Source: a bacterium
GTDB taxonomy: Bacteria > Bacillota > Clostridia > Lachnospirales > Lachnospiraceae
Direction: 5' to 3'
Length of the DNA: 64,000 bases
Assembly (NCBI GenBank): GCA_023666335.1
Contig: JAMPCE010000004.1
Location: 1 to 64,000 of the forward strand
Part shown: piece by piece, positions 53,296 through 62,034 of the stretch
How the letters are laid out: each line of letters starts with the position of its first letter
Position numbering within the stretch: position 1 is the first letter of the stretch
Made by a program: the position numbers and the translations under genes
The notes under the pieces: model-generated
The model's database searches: none
What the model was told of the DNA's origin: nothing
What the model saw: only the letters and a program-made list of their open reading frames with translations

Positions 53296-54882
53296 TCAGA
53301 CTCCTCTTTTTCCCGGTAATCGTCTTCTTTTCACAAAGTCCCGCAGCCTCACGCGCCACAACTGCCGCAGAAGCACATAGTACGCGATATAAAAGGGACC
53401 GAACGCATATACCAGATAACGCTGCTGCCCGAAAAAGACAAGCGATATCACAATGACCATCACAAAGTTTGTGCCAAGTACCAGCGCCATCATCTCGGCG
53501 CTGTCATTTTTGATCCGCTCCTCCCGAAATCCCCATATCATCAAGGCTGTAGCCGACAAATACAGAAAAGCCGTGATCAGATGGCAGAGCAGATAGAGCG
53601 GCGCATATTGAAAAAAGACTGTACTGATAAACGCCTGCGGCAGCAGCATCAGCGTATGGTACAAAAATCTTCCGAAATGCGCCCCGATCAGGGTCAGTCC
53701 TATCGTCCGCATATGTCCCGCCCTGATTGCGCTGTAATTTTCCTCCTGAACGATCTCCAACGCATGTTTTGCATAATACTTTGAGGGAATCCACATACAG
53801 GTTTCCCCAACCTTTCCGATACCGCCCACGATATCTTTCCACATCCACAGTCCCTTTTCGGCATAAGCATAGCGTTGTTTTTCTGCGTCCGCTGCCTCAT
53901 ACAGCGCCAGATACAGCCCTTTCAACATCGGATCCGAAAAAAGTTCCGCATCCTCATAGTCCGCTTCATACATCCCTCTTGAGAAAATCAATGTCTGATA
54001 CTGGCTGGTGGTAAAACGATACCCCTTTCTTCGTAACGCAGCCTCTTTCTCTTCCTCCGATAAGTTCGCTTCCTCTGCGGTACCCGTCTGCTCCGCAACT
54101 GCTTTTTGTGCTTTCTCCGCCATCACACTCTGATATTTTTCCGGCTGTTGCACCTGTAAACTATACAGATAAAAGGCATTGTTATTTTGCATGACAGCCT
54201 GATAGGCGCCCGCCGCTTTGGAAACCAATGCGATACCTGCCAGACTGACGACCACCGCACCCGCAATACCGACTACAACGCGTAATACTTTGTTTCCTCT
54301 GCCTTTCTCCTTCCCCCGCATACAGATCAAATACAGAAAGATGATTCCGCACACACCGAAAAGAATCTGCAGCTGGGAGCGGATCATCGCCAAAAGCAGC
54401 GACATACCGACCGCACCGCCAAGCCATGCATAACTTTTCTCCCAAACCGCCTTAAGAAGCAGCGCCCAAAAAAGATAAAACAGGGAATAGGCGACTCCCT
54501 CCGTCAAAATCGCCTGGGTCATTGCTGCCGCAGGCATTTCGATCGTATACGGATATAATGCAAATATGCTGATCAAAACGCCCTCCGCCGGGTGAAGACC
54601 AAACCGTTTCCTGACCGTCTCTTCCAGCGTGAACACGGAAAATGCCGCCAAAACAGCCTGTTCCGCAATGACCGCCCAAAGGTAATACACATCCCCAAAC
54701 ACAATCTGATTCAGCAGGATATAAAGCGGGTAAAGCGGCATAACGCCCTCGGCTTTGCGAATCATCAGATAACTTGCGCTGTCATCAAACAACACGGGAC
54801 CGTCATGTCCCACCGCAAGGAAAACAATGAGCAGCGCCGCGAACAAACCCAGCTGAAATCCGTATTTACGATCGTTTCGCAT
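53296..54882 (-). CDS. Polytopic membrane protein, GT-C/GT39-like
   Basis: 528 residues with about 11 TM helices, an acidic pair in the first outside loop (LFDDSASYLM) as in GT-C enzymes, and a long charged outside loop at about 235-345 (EEANLSEEEKEAALRRKGY). It probably takes a sugar from a polyprenyl-phosphate carrier made by the GT2 downstream (52541) and attaches it to the glycan outside the cell. No exact family is recognised. Confidence 0.75.
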   Translation of the reverse strand: MRNDRKYGFQLGLFAALLIVFLAVGHDGPVLFDDSASYLMIRKAEGVMPLYPLYILLNQIVFGDVYYLWAVIAEQAVLAAFSVFTLEETVRKRFGLHPAEGVLISIFALYPYTIEMPAAAMTQAILTEGVAYSLFYLFWALLLKAVWEKSYAWLGGAVGMSLLLAMIRSQLQILFGVCGIIFLYLICMRGKEKGRGNKVLRVVVGIAGAVVVSLAGIALVSKAAGAYQAVMQNNNAFYLYSLQVQQPEKYQSVMAEKAQKAVAEQTGTAEEANLSEEEKEAALRRKGYRFTTSQYQTLIFSRGMYEADYEDAELFSDPMLKGLYLALYEAADAEKQRYAYAEKGLWMWKDIVGGIGKVGETCMWIPSKYYAKHALEIVQEENYSAIRAGHMRTIGLTLIGAHFGRFLYHTLMLLPQAFISTVFFQYAPLYLLCHLITAFLYLSATALMIWGFREERIKNDSAEMMALVLGTNFVMVIVISLVFFGQQRYLVYAFGPFYIAYYVLLRQLWRVRLRDFVKRRRLPGKRGV

Positions 54883-54915
54883 AACTGCCCTCCATTACTC
54901 CTCTCTTTTCCTGCA

Positions 54916-56754
54916 TCAACTATTGCCAGATCCACTGACAGGGCGCTCTCCAAACACCTCTTCCTTGCTCTTTTCCACTACCTTACCGTTTCCGACCTCG
55001 TAGATCCGGTCTACGTTACGGATGGTCGTCAGCCTGTGGGCAATGATGAGCATGGTCTTTGTTCCCTGCAGATTCTCGACCGCCTCCATGACCGCCGATT
55101 CCGTATCGCTGTCAAGTGCCGAGGTCGCCTCGTCCAGCACGAGGATCTCCGGATCGTGGTAAAGCGCTCTGGCGATCCCGATCCGCTGTCTCTGTCCGCC
55201 GGATAATCTGACACCTCTGTCACCTACGATCGTATCAAGACCCCGCGGCAGGCTTTCTATAAATCCTGTGAGCTGCGCCATATCCGCCGCCCTCTCCACT
55301 GCCGCTTCGTCGATCTCCGATTCTTTCACGCCGAACGCGATGTTATTGCGGATCGTATCGTCCGACAGATAAATGACCTGCGGGATATAGCCGACCTGCG
55401 TATGGAATGTGCGCGGTCTTTCCCGTACGTTCAGCCCGTCCGCCATAACCTTTCCCTCCTGCGGTTCGAGCAGACCCAAAATGATATCTACCATCGTTGT
55501 CTTGCCCGCTCCGGTCGTCCCGACGAACGCCACGGCGCTGCCCTTCTGTATCACAAGATCCGCATCCCGGATCACCGGCTCCTCCACATTCGGATAGGTG
55601 AATGTCACATGCTCCACACGGATCTCTTTCTCCAGGTTCCACGCTTCCTTCACCTCGGCGTCCTGCTGTTCCACATAGGCGGCGATCTCCTCCAGATCGT
55701 GGCAGATCAGATCCACCGACGGCAGCGCGTACAGGATGCTCGTCGTATACTCGTTGATCTTACCGACGGACGGCATCAGGCGGAGCGCCGCCACGGCAAA
55801 CGTCGCAAGCTGCGGGAGATAGTAGATGACATCCGCCCCGCCAAACCGCAGTTTAATGATAATTGCCAGAAGAAGACCCGTCATGCACACGGCTTCCACA
55901 ATATATTTCGGAAGAATGGAAATAACCCGACTGATGCGCAGCCCTCTGGAATATTTGCTGTAATATTTCCGGTATTCATCGACAAAATACGATTCCCTGC
56001 CAAGGATCCTGATCTCCTTGATGCCGCCGAGCGACTGGTTCATCCACTGGAATATCATTCCTCTGTAGCGCTGGTTCTGCTGTCCCAGACCTCTCGCGTA
56101 TTTTTTGGTGATAAAAAAGAACAAACCCACGCAGAGGCAGAGCAGGGACAGAATAACGATGGTAATGGACTTGCTCTCGATCAACAGAAAGACGCCCAAC
56201 ACAAAACACGTCACAATCTCCGTGATCAATTCCAGCGAATACATGATGACCTGCATAAACTGACTGGTATCTTCCTGTAAGCTTCTCTGCAGCGTCGCGA
56301 TATTCTTGTCGAGATAAAACGTATACGGCTCTTTCATATAAGTGGTGAGCAGCCGTGTGGACAGATTCTTCTGCGTATCGTAAGAGAATTTGAAAATATA
56401 GCTTCTCTCACAGATCAGATAAACATTTTTTACAACATAGATCACAATGATAATAACTGACAGGATTGTCAGAAATTCTTTGTAATCCCGACAGGCAAAA
56501 GCATCATACAACCGTTTCAGATACCATGTCTTTTGAATGGCGTCCGGATTGATCAGAATATCGGCAAACGGGCTGAAAACAGCGACTGCCGACAGTTCCA
56601 GAAAGCTGCCCGCGATCACCGCAAGCAGCAGGAGCATGACATTTCTCTTATCCCGTTTATCAAAAATATAGCCCAGTTTATATAAAACGCCCCTGATTCC
56701 TGTTTTTTCCATACTGATTTTTTTAATCTTTTCCTTTCCGTCAAATCCGGTCAT
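54916..56754 (-). CDS. PglK-like ABC exporter (lipid-linked oligosaccharide flippase), copy 2
   Basis: 612 residues from the ATG at 56754, which forms an ATGA overlap with the upstream stop; an ATG at 56712 is an alternative. TM domain about 35-340 (LELSAVAVFSPF), ATPase domain about 375-600 with GTTGAGKTT, LSGGQRQR, LVLDEATSALD and AHRL. It is the same subfamily as the protein at 35050 and nearly the same design, but not a recent copy. It should flip a lipid-linked oligosaccharide made by the surrounding transferases. Confidence 0.87.
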   Translation of the reverse strand: MTGFDGKEKIKKISMEKTGIRGVLYKLGYIFDKRDKRNVMLLLLAVIAGSFLELSAVAVFSPFADILINPDAIQKTWYLKRLYDAFACRDYKEFLTILSVIIIVIYVVKNVYLICERSYIFKFSYDTQKNLSTRLLTTYMKEPYTFYLDKNIATLQRSLQEDTSQFMQVIMYSLELITEIVTCFVLGVFLLIESKSITIVILSLLCLCVGLFFFITKKYARGLGQQNQRYRGMIFQWMNQSLGGIKEIRILGRESYFVDEYRKYYSKYSRGLRISRVISILPKYIVEAVCMTGLLLAIIIKLRFGGADVIYYLPQLATFAVAALRLMPSVGKINEYTTSILYALPSVDLICHDLEEIAAYVEQQDAEVKEAWNLEKEIRVEHVTFTYPNVEEPVIRDADLVIQKGSAVAFVGTTGAGKTTMVDIILGLLEPQEGKVMADGLNVRERPRTFHTQVGYIPQVIYLSDDTIRNNIAFGVKESEIDEAAVERAADMAQLTGFIESLPRGLDTIVGDRGVRLSGGQRQRIGIARALYHDPEILVLDEATSALDSDTESAVMEAVENLQGTKTMLIIAHRLTTIRNVDRIYEVGNGKVVEKSKEEVFGERPVSGSGNS

Positions 56755-57326
56755 TGAAAAAGCGCCTGACACAGACTCGCATGAGAAGCGTTATCGCTGA
56801 TCTTTCGCGCGGGCACACCCGCCCATGTCGTTCCGGCTTCCGCAATGTCCGTCGTAACGACCGCACCTGCGCCGACAGCCACATCGTCTGCAATGCGCAC
56901 CGCGCCGATCACTTTGGCGCCGCTCGCAAAATAGCAGTTATCGCCGATGACCGCCGCCTCGTGTCCCCCGCTCGTCGAACCGATGGTCACGCCTTCCTGC
57001 AAGCGGCAGTTCCTGCCTGCCCGCGCATTTGCATGAACGACGATCGTTCCGTAGTGCACGATTGCCAGCCCTTCCTGAAAGACATTCGGCGGAATCGTAA
57101 AACCGAGCCGCACACTCAGACAGTGAAAGCGGAACTTATCAAATTTCAAAATAAGCGCTGAAAGCAGCCCTTTTTTACAGTTGAGACCATATTCCACCCT
57201 GCGCAGCAGGATCTCAAATTTCCAGATCTCATCTCCAAAGATATGCGGCCGCCGATCTTTCTGCCGCCCCAGCGCGACCTTGTCCCGTTCCAGATAATGT
57301 CTGTACGCATCCTTACTGTCTATCAT
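56751..57326 (-). CDS. Hexapeptide-repeat acetyltransferase (serine acetyltransferase-like)
   Basis: 191 residues. Left-handed beta-helix repeats (about 95-180) include IVHYGTIVVHANARAG, LQEGVTIGSTSG, IGDNCYFASGAKVIGAVRIADDVAVGAG and a closing WAGVPARKI. The pattern is that of SAT-like enzymes that acetylate sugars in polysaccharide clusters (such as WcaB/WcaF); a role in cysteine synthesis is unlikely because the N-terminal CysE domain is too short. It overlaps the ABC exporter start by 4 nt. Confidence 0.83.
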   Translation of the reverse strand: MIDSKDAYRHYLERDKVALGRQKDRRPHIFGDEIWKFEILLRRVEYGLNCKKGLLSALILKFDKFRFHCLSVRLGFTIPPNVFQEGLAIVHYGTIVVHANARAGRNCRLQEGVTIGSTSGGHEAAVIGDNCYFASGAKVIGAVRIADDVAVGAGAVVTTDIAEAGTTWAGVPARKISDNASHASLCQALFQ

Positions 57327-57353
57327 ATCGCTTCTTACCTCGCAGCCATCCCT

Positions 57354-58232
57354 TTACAGCCACACCTTCACCTGACGCAGATAGGTCCCATACGCTTCCC
57401 CGGAAAGCGCCGCCTGCCGGTTTGCTTCCTCCCCCATGATCTCGTGCTTCTCAAGCTTACACTTACCGGAAGACTGCCGCACATACCATTCGTACTCGAT
57501 ATCCAGATTCCCGATATCCAGAACGCGATATCCCTGCCGGAACAGTTCCGCCGCCAGAAACTTTGCCGCAACCCCGACCGACAAGAGAAAAAGCCTGTCC
57601 TTTTCATACGCCTCACAAGCCGCTAAGATCGCGGGAAGCGCACTGTAGGCGTCGCTCGGCGGGCAGATGATGCGCTCAACACTTTTCGCCGTATCCAACA
57701 GATCGTTACCGACGCCGTTATGGGTCCTCGTTCCCTCCACGATCACAACATCTCTATTTTCCCATATTTTTCTGATTTTTGCAAACCATCTCCCGCAGGG
57801 GGTACGGTCTTTTGCAAAATAATAGCAGCGGGACACAAAAGTCGTGTAATAGACCCTGTCCGGATTGCAGTATGTCTCATAGGTTTTCCGGCAGAAAAGA
57901 AGATGGTCGCGCCAAAACTGACGGCTGTCTTTGTGGTGGTCCGACAGACCGTCAAAAATGTCGGGGATCGTCACGATCAGATCGTCATCCCGATAGGCAA
58001 GGATCTCCTTTAAGCCGTCCGCGATCTCCTCTGACGCCTTTTGCAGCATCAGATCGCCCCCTTTGATCATCACGATCTCACCGTCTCCGAAACGCACCAT
58101 GCTCTTTTCCGTGCGCAGAAGTTCGTCGATGGTCTCGTCGATGCTATGCACTTTGATCCGATTGTGCAGGATGCCTTTTTCATAGAGAAAACAGACGACC
58201 GCCGCCAAAATGTCTTTTATTTTCCGTTTCAA
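57354..58232 (-). CDS. SP_1767/DUF1792-family glycosyltransferase (GT-D fold)
   Basis: 292 residues. MVRFGDGEI near residue 45 carries the acidic motif of the GT-D fold first described in streptococcal adhesin glycosylation. Further family-like points are WRDHLLFCRKTYETYCNPDRVYY (read in two parts), VVIVEGTRTHNGVGNDL and LDIGNLDIEYEW. It is cytoplasmic and probably transfers glucose or a related sugar to the growing glycan. Its start overlaps the end of the GT4 gene upstream by 4 nt. Confidence 0.85.
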   Translation of the reverse strand: MKRKIKDILAAVVCFLYEKGILHNRIKVHSIDETIDELLRTEKSMVRFGDGEIVMIKGGDLMLQKASEEIADGLKEILAYRDDDLIVTIPDIFDGLSDHHKDSRQFWRDHLLFCRKTYETYCNPDRVYYTTFVSRCYYFAKDRTPCGRWFAKIRKIWENRDVVIVEGTRTHNGVGNDLLDTAKSVERIICPPSDAYSALPAILAACEAYEKDRLFLLSVGVAAKFLAAELFRQGYRVLDIGNLDIEYEWYVRQSSGKCKLEKHEIMGEEANRQAALSGEAYGTYLRQVKVWL

Positions 58233-59377
58233 TATAACCGCTCCCGCAGGATCTTTTCCCGCATTTCCATGATTGTTTCATAATACCGTTCAAAACCATA
58301 CTTTTCAAGTACCGCCCGATATCCTGCCGCACCCATGCGCCTGATCCTTTCGCGGTCAGAAATCATTGCCGTAAGCTTCTGTTCCAGATCCTCCCTGTCG
58401 CAGTCCCGAAACAGATATCCCGTCACGCCGTCCTCGACATAGCAAGCCGTCCCGTTGGTATCGCTGCAAATCACGGGAAGAGAATAACTCATGGCTTCCA
58501 ACTGCGACACGGACGCCATCTCAAGGGTGCTGGGGAGCACATACACATCCGCCTCCAGATATTCCGCTTCCATTTCGTTTAGAGGAACATTCGTCTTTAC
58601 CGTGACGATGTCTTCCATATGATGCTCCTCCACATACTGCCTGACCCGTCCGCAGTATTCTTTCTGAAAGGACGTCGTCGCCTCTCCCGTCAGCGTCAGA
58701 CGGACCGGATAGTTCTCCCGCAGTTTTTCCACCGCCGCAAGCATCATCAGGTGATGTTTGCGCTCCTCATACTTCCCGATACAGAGGATGTGAACCGCAT
58801 CGTCCGCAAAATAAGCCCTTTCCTGCGGCGCCCTGCAGGGTTCCACGACAAATGGCACAAAATAGTCATTCTCTTTCACGGACATTCCCGGACTCTTTAC
58901 CCCTATGACCGGCGTCATACGCACTTTGGGCGACAGCCGATTCATAATGCGGTGCGCGAGGTCTTTTTTTTCAGGTCCGGACCATAGAGGGCTCTGGTTA
59001 TAGAGGATACAGGGATAGCCCTTTCTCCTGCAGACCAGATACGCCGCCGCGGAATACACGGAACGCTCCCGCAGGATGACCAGATCCGGCGCAAAATCGC
59101 AGATCAGTTTCCGCAGCCTGCGCAAAGGCGGAAATCCATGTTGAATCTTATAAACGATCGCCGCAGGGTCTTTTCTGTGAAGCACTTTCACATAAAAAAG
59201 ATCGAACCATCGGTACAGTCTTGAATATCCGAGGACAACAGGCGTCACATAGGCGTAATCCTCAAGGATAGCCGCATAGTGGCTGATAAAGCGTACTTCA
59301 TGCCCCTGCTTCGTCAAGCCTCTCATGATTCCCGTCTGGTTGGTGTGATAGCGCGGCGCCACATACAACAATTTCAT
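58229..59377 (-). CDS. GT4 glycosyltransferase
   Basis: 382 residues. N-terminal LYVAPRYHTNQTGIMRGL, donor domain beginning ILCIGKYEERKHHLM (about 190-204), and VLPSTLEMASVSQLEAMSYS (about 275-294) with the paired Glu of GT4. A run of eight A's in the coding sense (58964-58971) encodes Lys-Lys and is in frame. It is followed 3 nt later by the radical SAM gene in the upstream direction. Acceptor unknown. Confidence 0.87.
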   Translation of the reverse strand: MKLLYVAPRYHTNQTGIMRGLTKQGHEVRFISHYAAILEDYAYVTPVVLGYSRLYRWFDLFYVKVLHRKDPAAIVYKIQHGFPPLRRLRKLICDFAPDLVILRERSVYSAAAYLVCRRKGYPCILYNQSPLWSGPEKKDLAHRIMNRLSPKVRMTPVIGVKSPGMSVKENDYFVPFVVEPCRAPQERAYFADDAVHILCIGKYEERKHHLMMLAAVEKLRENYPVRLTLTGEATTSFQKEYCGRVRQYVEEHHMEDIVTVKTNVPLNEMEAEYLEADVYVLPSTLEMASVSQLEAMSYSLPVICSDTNGTACYVEDGVTGYLFRDCDREDLEQKLTAMISDRERIRRMGAAGYRAVLEKYGFERYYETIMEMREKILRERLY

Positions 59378-59380
59378 AGA

Positions 59381-60397
59381 TTACACCCGCCCCACTGACT
59401 CGATAAATTTATTTTCTCTCAGGCTGTATTTTCCGCCTTTTAAGAATTTATGCTTCACAACCCACCAGCCGGGCACCCAGATATATTTGTGCATCGCAGG
59501 GGAAGCGGAACCGATCATCCAGCAGTTCCTGTCGCAGTTTTTCGTGCATTTGCGCACATTCTCCGCCTGCGGCGAATTCCACAGCTCGTCCCAGGTCTGT
59601 TTTCGCAGGTTCCCCATCACAGCCTTTTGTTCCATGCCGTTGCAGGGGATCACATCGCAGAACGGATCGATAAAGAAGGCGTTCTTTGACATATCGCAGG
59701 GCAGAAGCCGTTTATTTCCGTAGATATAATTGATGAGACCGTGGTTAAAGTAAGCACGGAACCATTTTTTCGGCGAACTGCTCTTTAACAGCTCGTTGAT
59801 CAGCTTCTCGAAATTCTGCGCCACCTTGTACTTGTCGTCGATCTTATTGTCCGTTTTTCTGAAATAAAAGGAATTGTGGAGCGTCGCCGTGGCAAACTCC
59901 ATACCCATATCGTTGGCGATGTTGTAAAGCGGCACCAGATCTTCGCAGTTCATATCCTGCACCGTCATGCCGAATCCCACGTCGGGGTGCCCCATCTCCA
60001 CCAGCGTCTTTAAGGTGTTGTAACCCCTGTTGAAACCGTCGGGAATGCCACGGATCTTATCATTCGTCTCTTGCAGACCCTCAATGCTGATGCGGATGCC
60101 GACTTTCGGGAACTCTCTGCACAGGGCGATGATCCTGTCGGTAAAATAGCCGTTGGTAGAAATGACGATCCTGTCACTTTTTTTGTAAAGTTCCCGCACA
60201 ATATCCGGAATGTCCTGCCTGACAAAAGGCTCTCCGCCCGTGATGTTCGTAAAAGCCATCTCCGGCAGTTTTTTGATCTCCGCAAGGGTGATCTCCTCTT
60301 CCGGTTTTGTGGGATCCTTGAAGCAGTCGCACATGTTGCAGCGCGCGTTGCAGCGGTATGTTACGATCACGGTTCCATATAATGTTCGTCGTGCCAT
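59381..60397 (-). CDS. Radical SAM protein with SPASM-like C-terminus
   Basis: 338 residues from the ATG at 60397 (AGGAG 9-10 nt upstream). The longer frame to 60520 runs through a palindromic element and is rejected. The [4Fe-4S]/SAM motif is CNARCNMC (residues 15-22), then ITGGEPF. The C-terminal part has CDMSKNAFFIDPFCDVIPCNG and later C-x3-C-x3-C spacing (CTKNCDRNC), which suggests auxiliary iron-sulfur clusters of the SPASM/Twitch type. Radical SAM enzymes in glycan clusters can deoxygenate, epimerise or methylate sugars. No substrate can be assigned; it is cotranscribed with glycosyltransferases. Confidence 0.85.
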   Translation of the reverse strand: MARRTLYGTVIVTYRCNARCNMCDCFKDPTKPEEEITLAEIKKLPEMAFTNITGGEPFVRQDIPDIVRELYKKSDRIVISTNGYFTDRIIALCREFPKVGIRISIEGLQETNDKIRGIPDGFNRGYNTLKTLVEMGHPDVGFGMTVQDMNCEDLVPLYNIANDMGMEFATATLHNSFYFRKTDNKIDDKYKVAQNFEKLINELLKSSSPKKWFRAYFNHGLINYIYGNKRLLPCDMSKNAFFIDPFCDVIPCNGMEQKAVMGNLRKQTWDELWNSPQAENVRKCTKNCDRNCWMIGSASPAMHKYIWVPGWWVVKHKFLKGGKYSLRENKFIESVGRV

Positions 60398-60431
60398 ACG
60401 GGTTTGTCTCCTATCAAAAGTTATTGACATT

Positions 60432-60559
60432 GTACAAATAGCATAACCAACGCAGACTCGCTTTCGCTCCATTCCAAACGTAATGGTACTAAGCTCGTGG
60501 AAAACCTCGCTAAGTACCAACGTTTTCCAAGGGTCTGCTTATGGTTATCCTATTTGCAC
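60432..60559. repeat. Large palindromic element 1 (about 128 bp imperfect hairpin)
   Basis: The outer arms (60432 onward and up to 60559) pair over about 28 positions: GTACAAATAGCATAACCA against GTGCAAATAGGATAACCA in reverse complement, then GCAGAC. An inner stem pairs AACGTAATGGTACTAAGC with the complement of GCTAAGTACCAACGTT. It carries CGCTTTCGCTCC at 60459-60470, found inverted in element 2. Confidence 0.8.
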
Positions 60560-60570
60560 AATTATTACGT

Positions 60571-60592
60571 TGTGATAAGTTTCACTATCACA
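60571..60592. repeat. Small inverted repeat between the two large palindromes
   Basis: TGTGATA (60571-60577), 8-nt loop, TATCACA (60586-60592). No T-run follows. Confidence 0.5.
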
Positions 60593-60609
60593 CTTGTCAT
60601 AATGTATAC

Positions 60610-60779
60610 TGCGCGGATGGACGTTGATTTCTCAAGGAGCCCCTAAAGTAACGCCAGCGCTTAACGAGGTTTGGAGTTGTGTGCAACTATAGTTGCACGG
60701 CAGCTCCCGAGTTTAGCGTCTGCTGCGTTACGACCGGAGCGAAAGCGCGGCGACGGAGAAATCAACGCCCATCCGCGCA
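60610..60779. repeat. Large palindromic element 2 (about 170 bp nested hairpin)
   Basis: Outer arms TGCGCGGATGG-ACGTTGATTTCTC and its complement ending at 60779 pair over about 24 bp. A middle stem pairs GTAACGCCAGCGCTTAACGAG with the complement of the stretch ending GCTGCGTTAC. The apex is an 18-nt perfect palindrome, GTGCAACTATAGTTGCAC (60681-60698). It ends 11 nt from the stop of the GT4 gene at 60790. Apart from elements 1 and 2 and the small repeat, the 392-nt gap holds nothing I recognise. Confidence 0.82.
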
Positions 60780-60789
60780 ATCCACGTCT

Positions 60790-62034
60790 TTATACATACA
60801 CTTCATTTACTATTTTATCACAGTATTCCCCGACTGTGTAAAAATTTAACGACCGGCACGCCTCCCGGTAACGGCGGCACCTTTCGGGATCCTCCCACAG
60901 CTCTTTGATATGCTGCGCGAGTTCCTCCGCATCGCCGCCCCGAAACAGCTCTCCGGTGCTGCCCGCCTGCACGAGTTCAGGCGCGCCGCCAAGATCCGAT
61001 ACCAGCACGGGCGTGCCGTACATCTGGGACTCCATCACCGAGAAAGGGCAGTTTTCATACCACTCCGACGGATAGACGGAAAACCGTGCGTCCGCGATCA
61101 GCTTTCGCAGCGCGTCCCCCGCCAGATACCCTCTGTTTTCCACATTTTCCGCCTGCGCAACCAGCGCCTCCAAAGGTCCCGTGCCCGCGAACACAAAGGG
61201 AATCTCAGGGAGCGCCCGGCAGGCTTTTAGGAGCGTTGCGATCCCTTTCTCCTCGGAAAATCTGCCGAAATAGAGCACATAACCGGATGCTTCTTCGCTT
61301 TCCCGTACGGCGTGGTCTTCAATTTCCGTGCCCTCTCTCTCCGCCCCCGTATCCGGTCTCTCCACAAAATTGTGCATCATCACCGTTTTGTCCGCAAGGA
61401 TCGGATCCGTGTCGAGCTGCCGCTTCATAAACGCGCTGGGACAGACGATCGCATCCACCAGCCCGTAAGTGCGAAGCCTGTGATAGACCGCGCCCTCCAA
61501 CGCGCCGAGCAGGCTTTTGACAAAGGAGCCGTGAATACAGCGATTCTTCACACAGGAGAAAAAATGTCCCTCCCGACACGCAAAACAGATCTTTCCGTCC
61601 GCAGGAATGCGCATCATGTGGTTGGGGCACACCCACTGATAGTCGTGCGCGGTGTAGACAAGTTTTACGTTCCGCCCCGTCTTTCTCCGATAGGCGCGCA
61701 CCGCATAGATCACCGAAGGCGTAAGCTGGAAATTGATATTATTCAAGTGCACCACATCGGGTTCCATATCGCAGAGCACCCTGTCCAGTTTCCGCTTTGC
61801 CTCAAACGAATAGAGGATCCGAAAGGGATACAGGAGTTTCGTAAGCTTCCCCGTATGGAAATCCAGATCTGCCGTGTAGCACTGCGCGCGATTTCCCACT
61901 GCACGCCCCGCATGCTCCATGCCGAAATACTGCACTTCATGACCTTTTCTTTGCAGTTCCTCCCCCAGCTGAAAAATGTAGGTCTCCGACCCGCCGTTGG
62001 GGTGCAGAAATTTATTCACCATCAAAACTTTCAT
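60790..62034 (-). CDS. GT4 glycosyltransferase
   Basis: 414 residues. NKFLHPNGGSETYIFQLGEE at the N-terminus, YTAHDYQWVCPNHMM followed by several cysteines (CFACREGHFFSCVKNRC) that may bind metal, GRFSEEKGIATLL in the donor domain and YPSEWYENCPFSVMESQMYG (about 337-356) with the Glu pair of GT4. It overlaps the TagA-GT4 fusion upstream by 4 nt. It is followed by the palindromic elements, which could separate its expression from genes further on. Confidence 0.88.
   Translation of the reverse strand: MKVLMVNKFLHPNGGSETYIFQLGEELQRKGHEVQYFGMEHAGRAVGNRAQCYTADLDFHTGKLTKLLYPFRILYSFEAKRKLDRVLCDMEPDVVHLNNINFQLTPSVIYAVRAYRRKTGRNVKLVYTAHDYQWVCPNHMMRIPADGKICFACREGHFFSCVKNRCIHGSFVKSLLGALEGAVYHRLRTYGLVDAIVCPSAFMKRQLDTDPILADKTVMMHNFVERPDTGAEREGTEIEDHAVRESEEASGYVLYFGRFSEEKGIATLLKACRALPEIPFVFAGTGPLEALVAQAENVENRGYLAGDALRKLIADARFSVYPSEWYENCPFSVMESQMYGTPVLVSDLGGAPELVQAGSTGELFRGGDAEELAQHIKELWEDPERCRRYREACRSLNFYTVGEYCDKIVNEVYV

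Noticed and set aside
60398..60520. N-terminal extension of the radical SAM protein
   Set aside because: It would translate palindromic element 1; the ATG at 60397 has AGGAG and places CxxxCxxC at the usual distance from the N-terminus.
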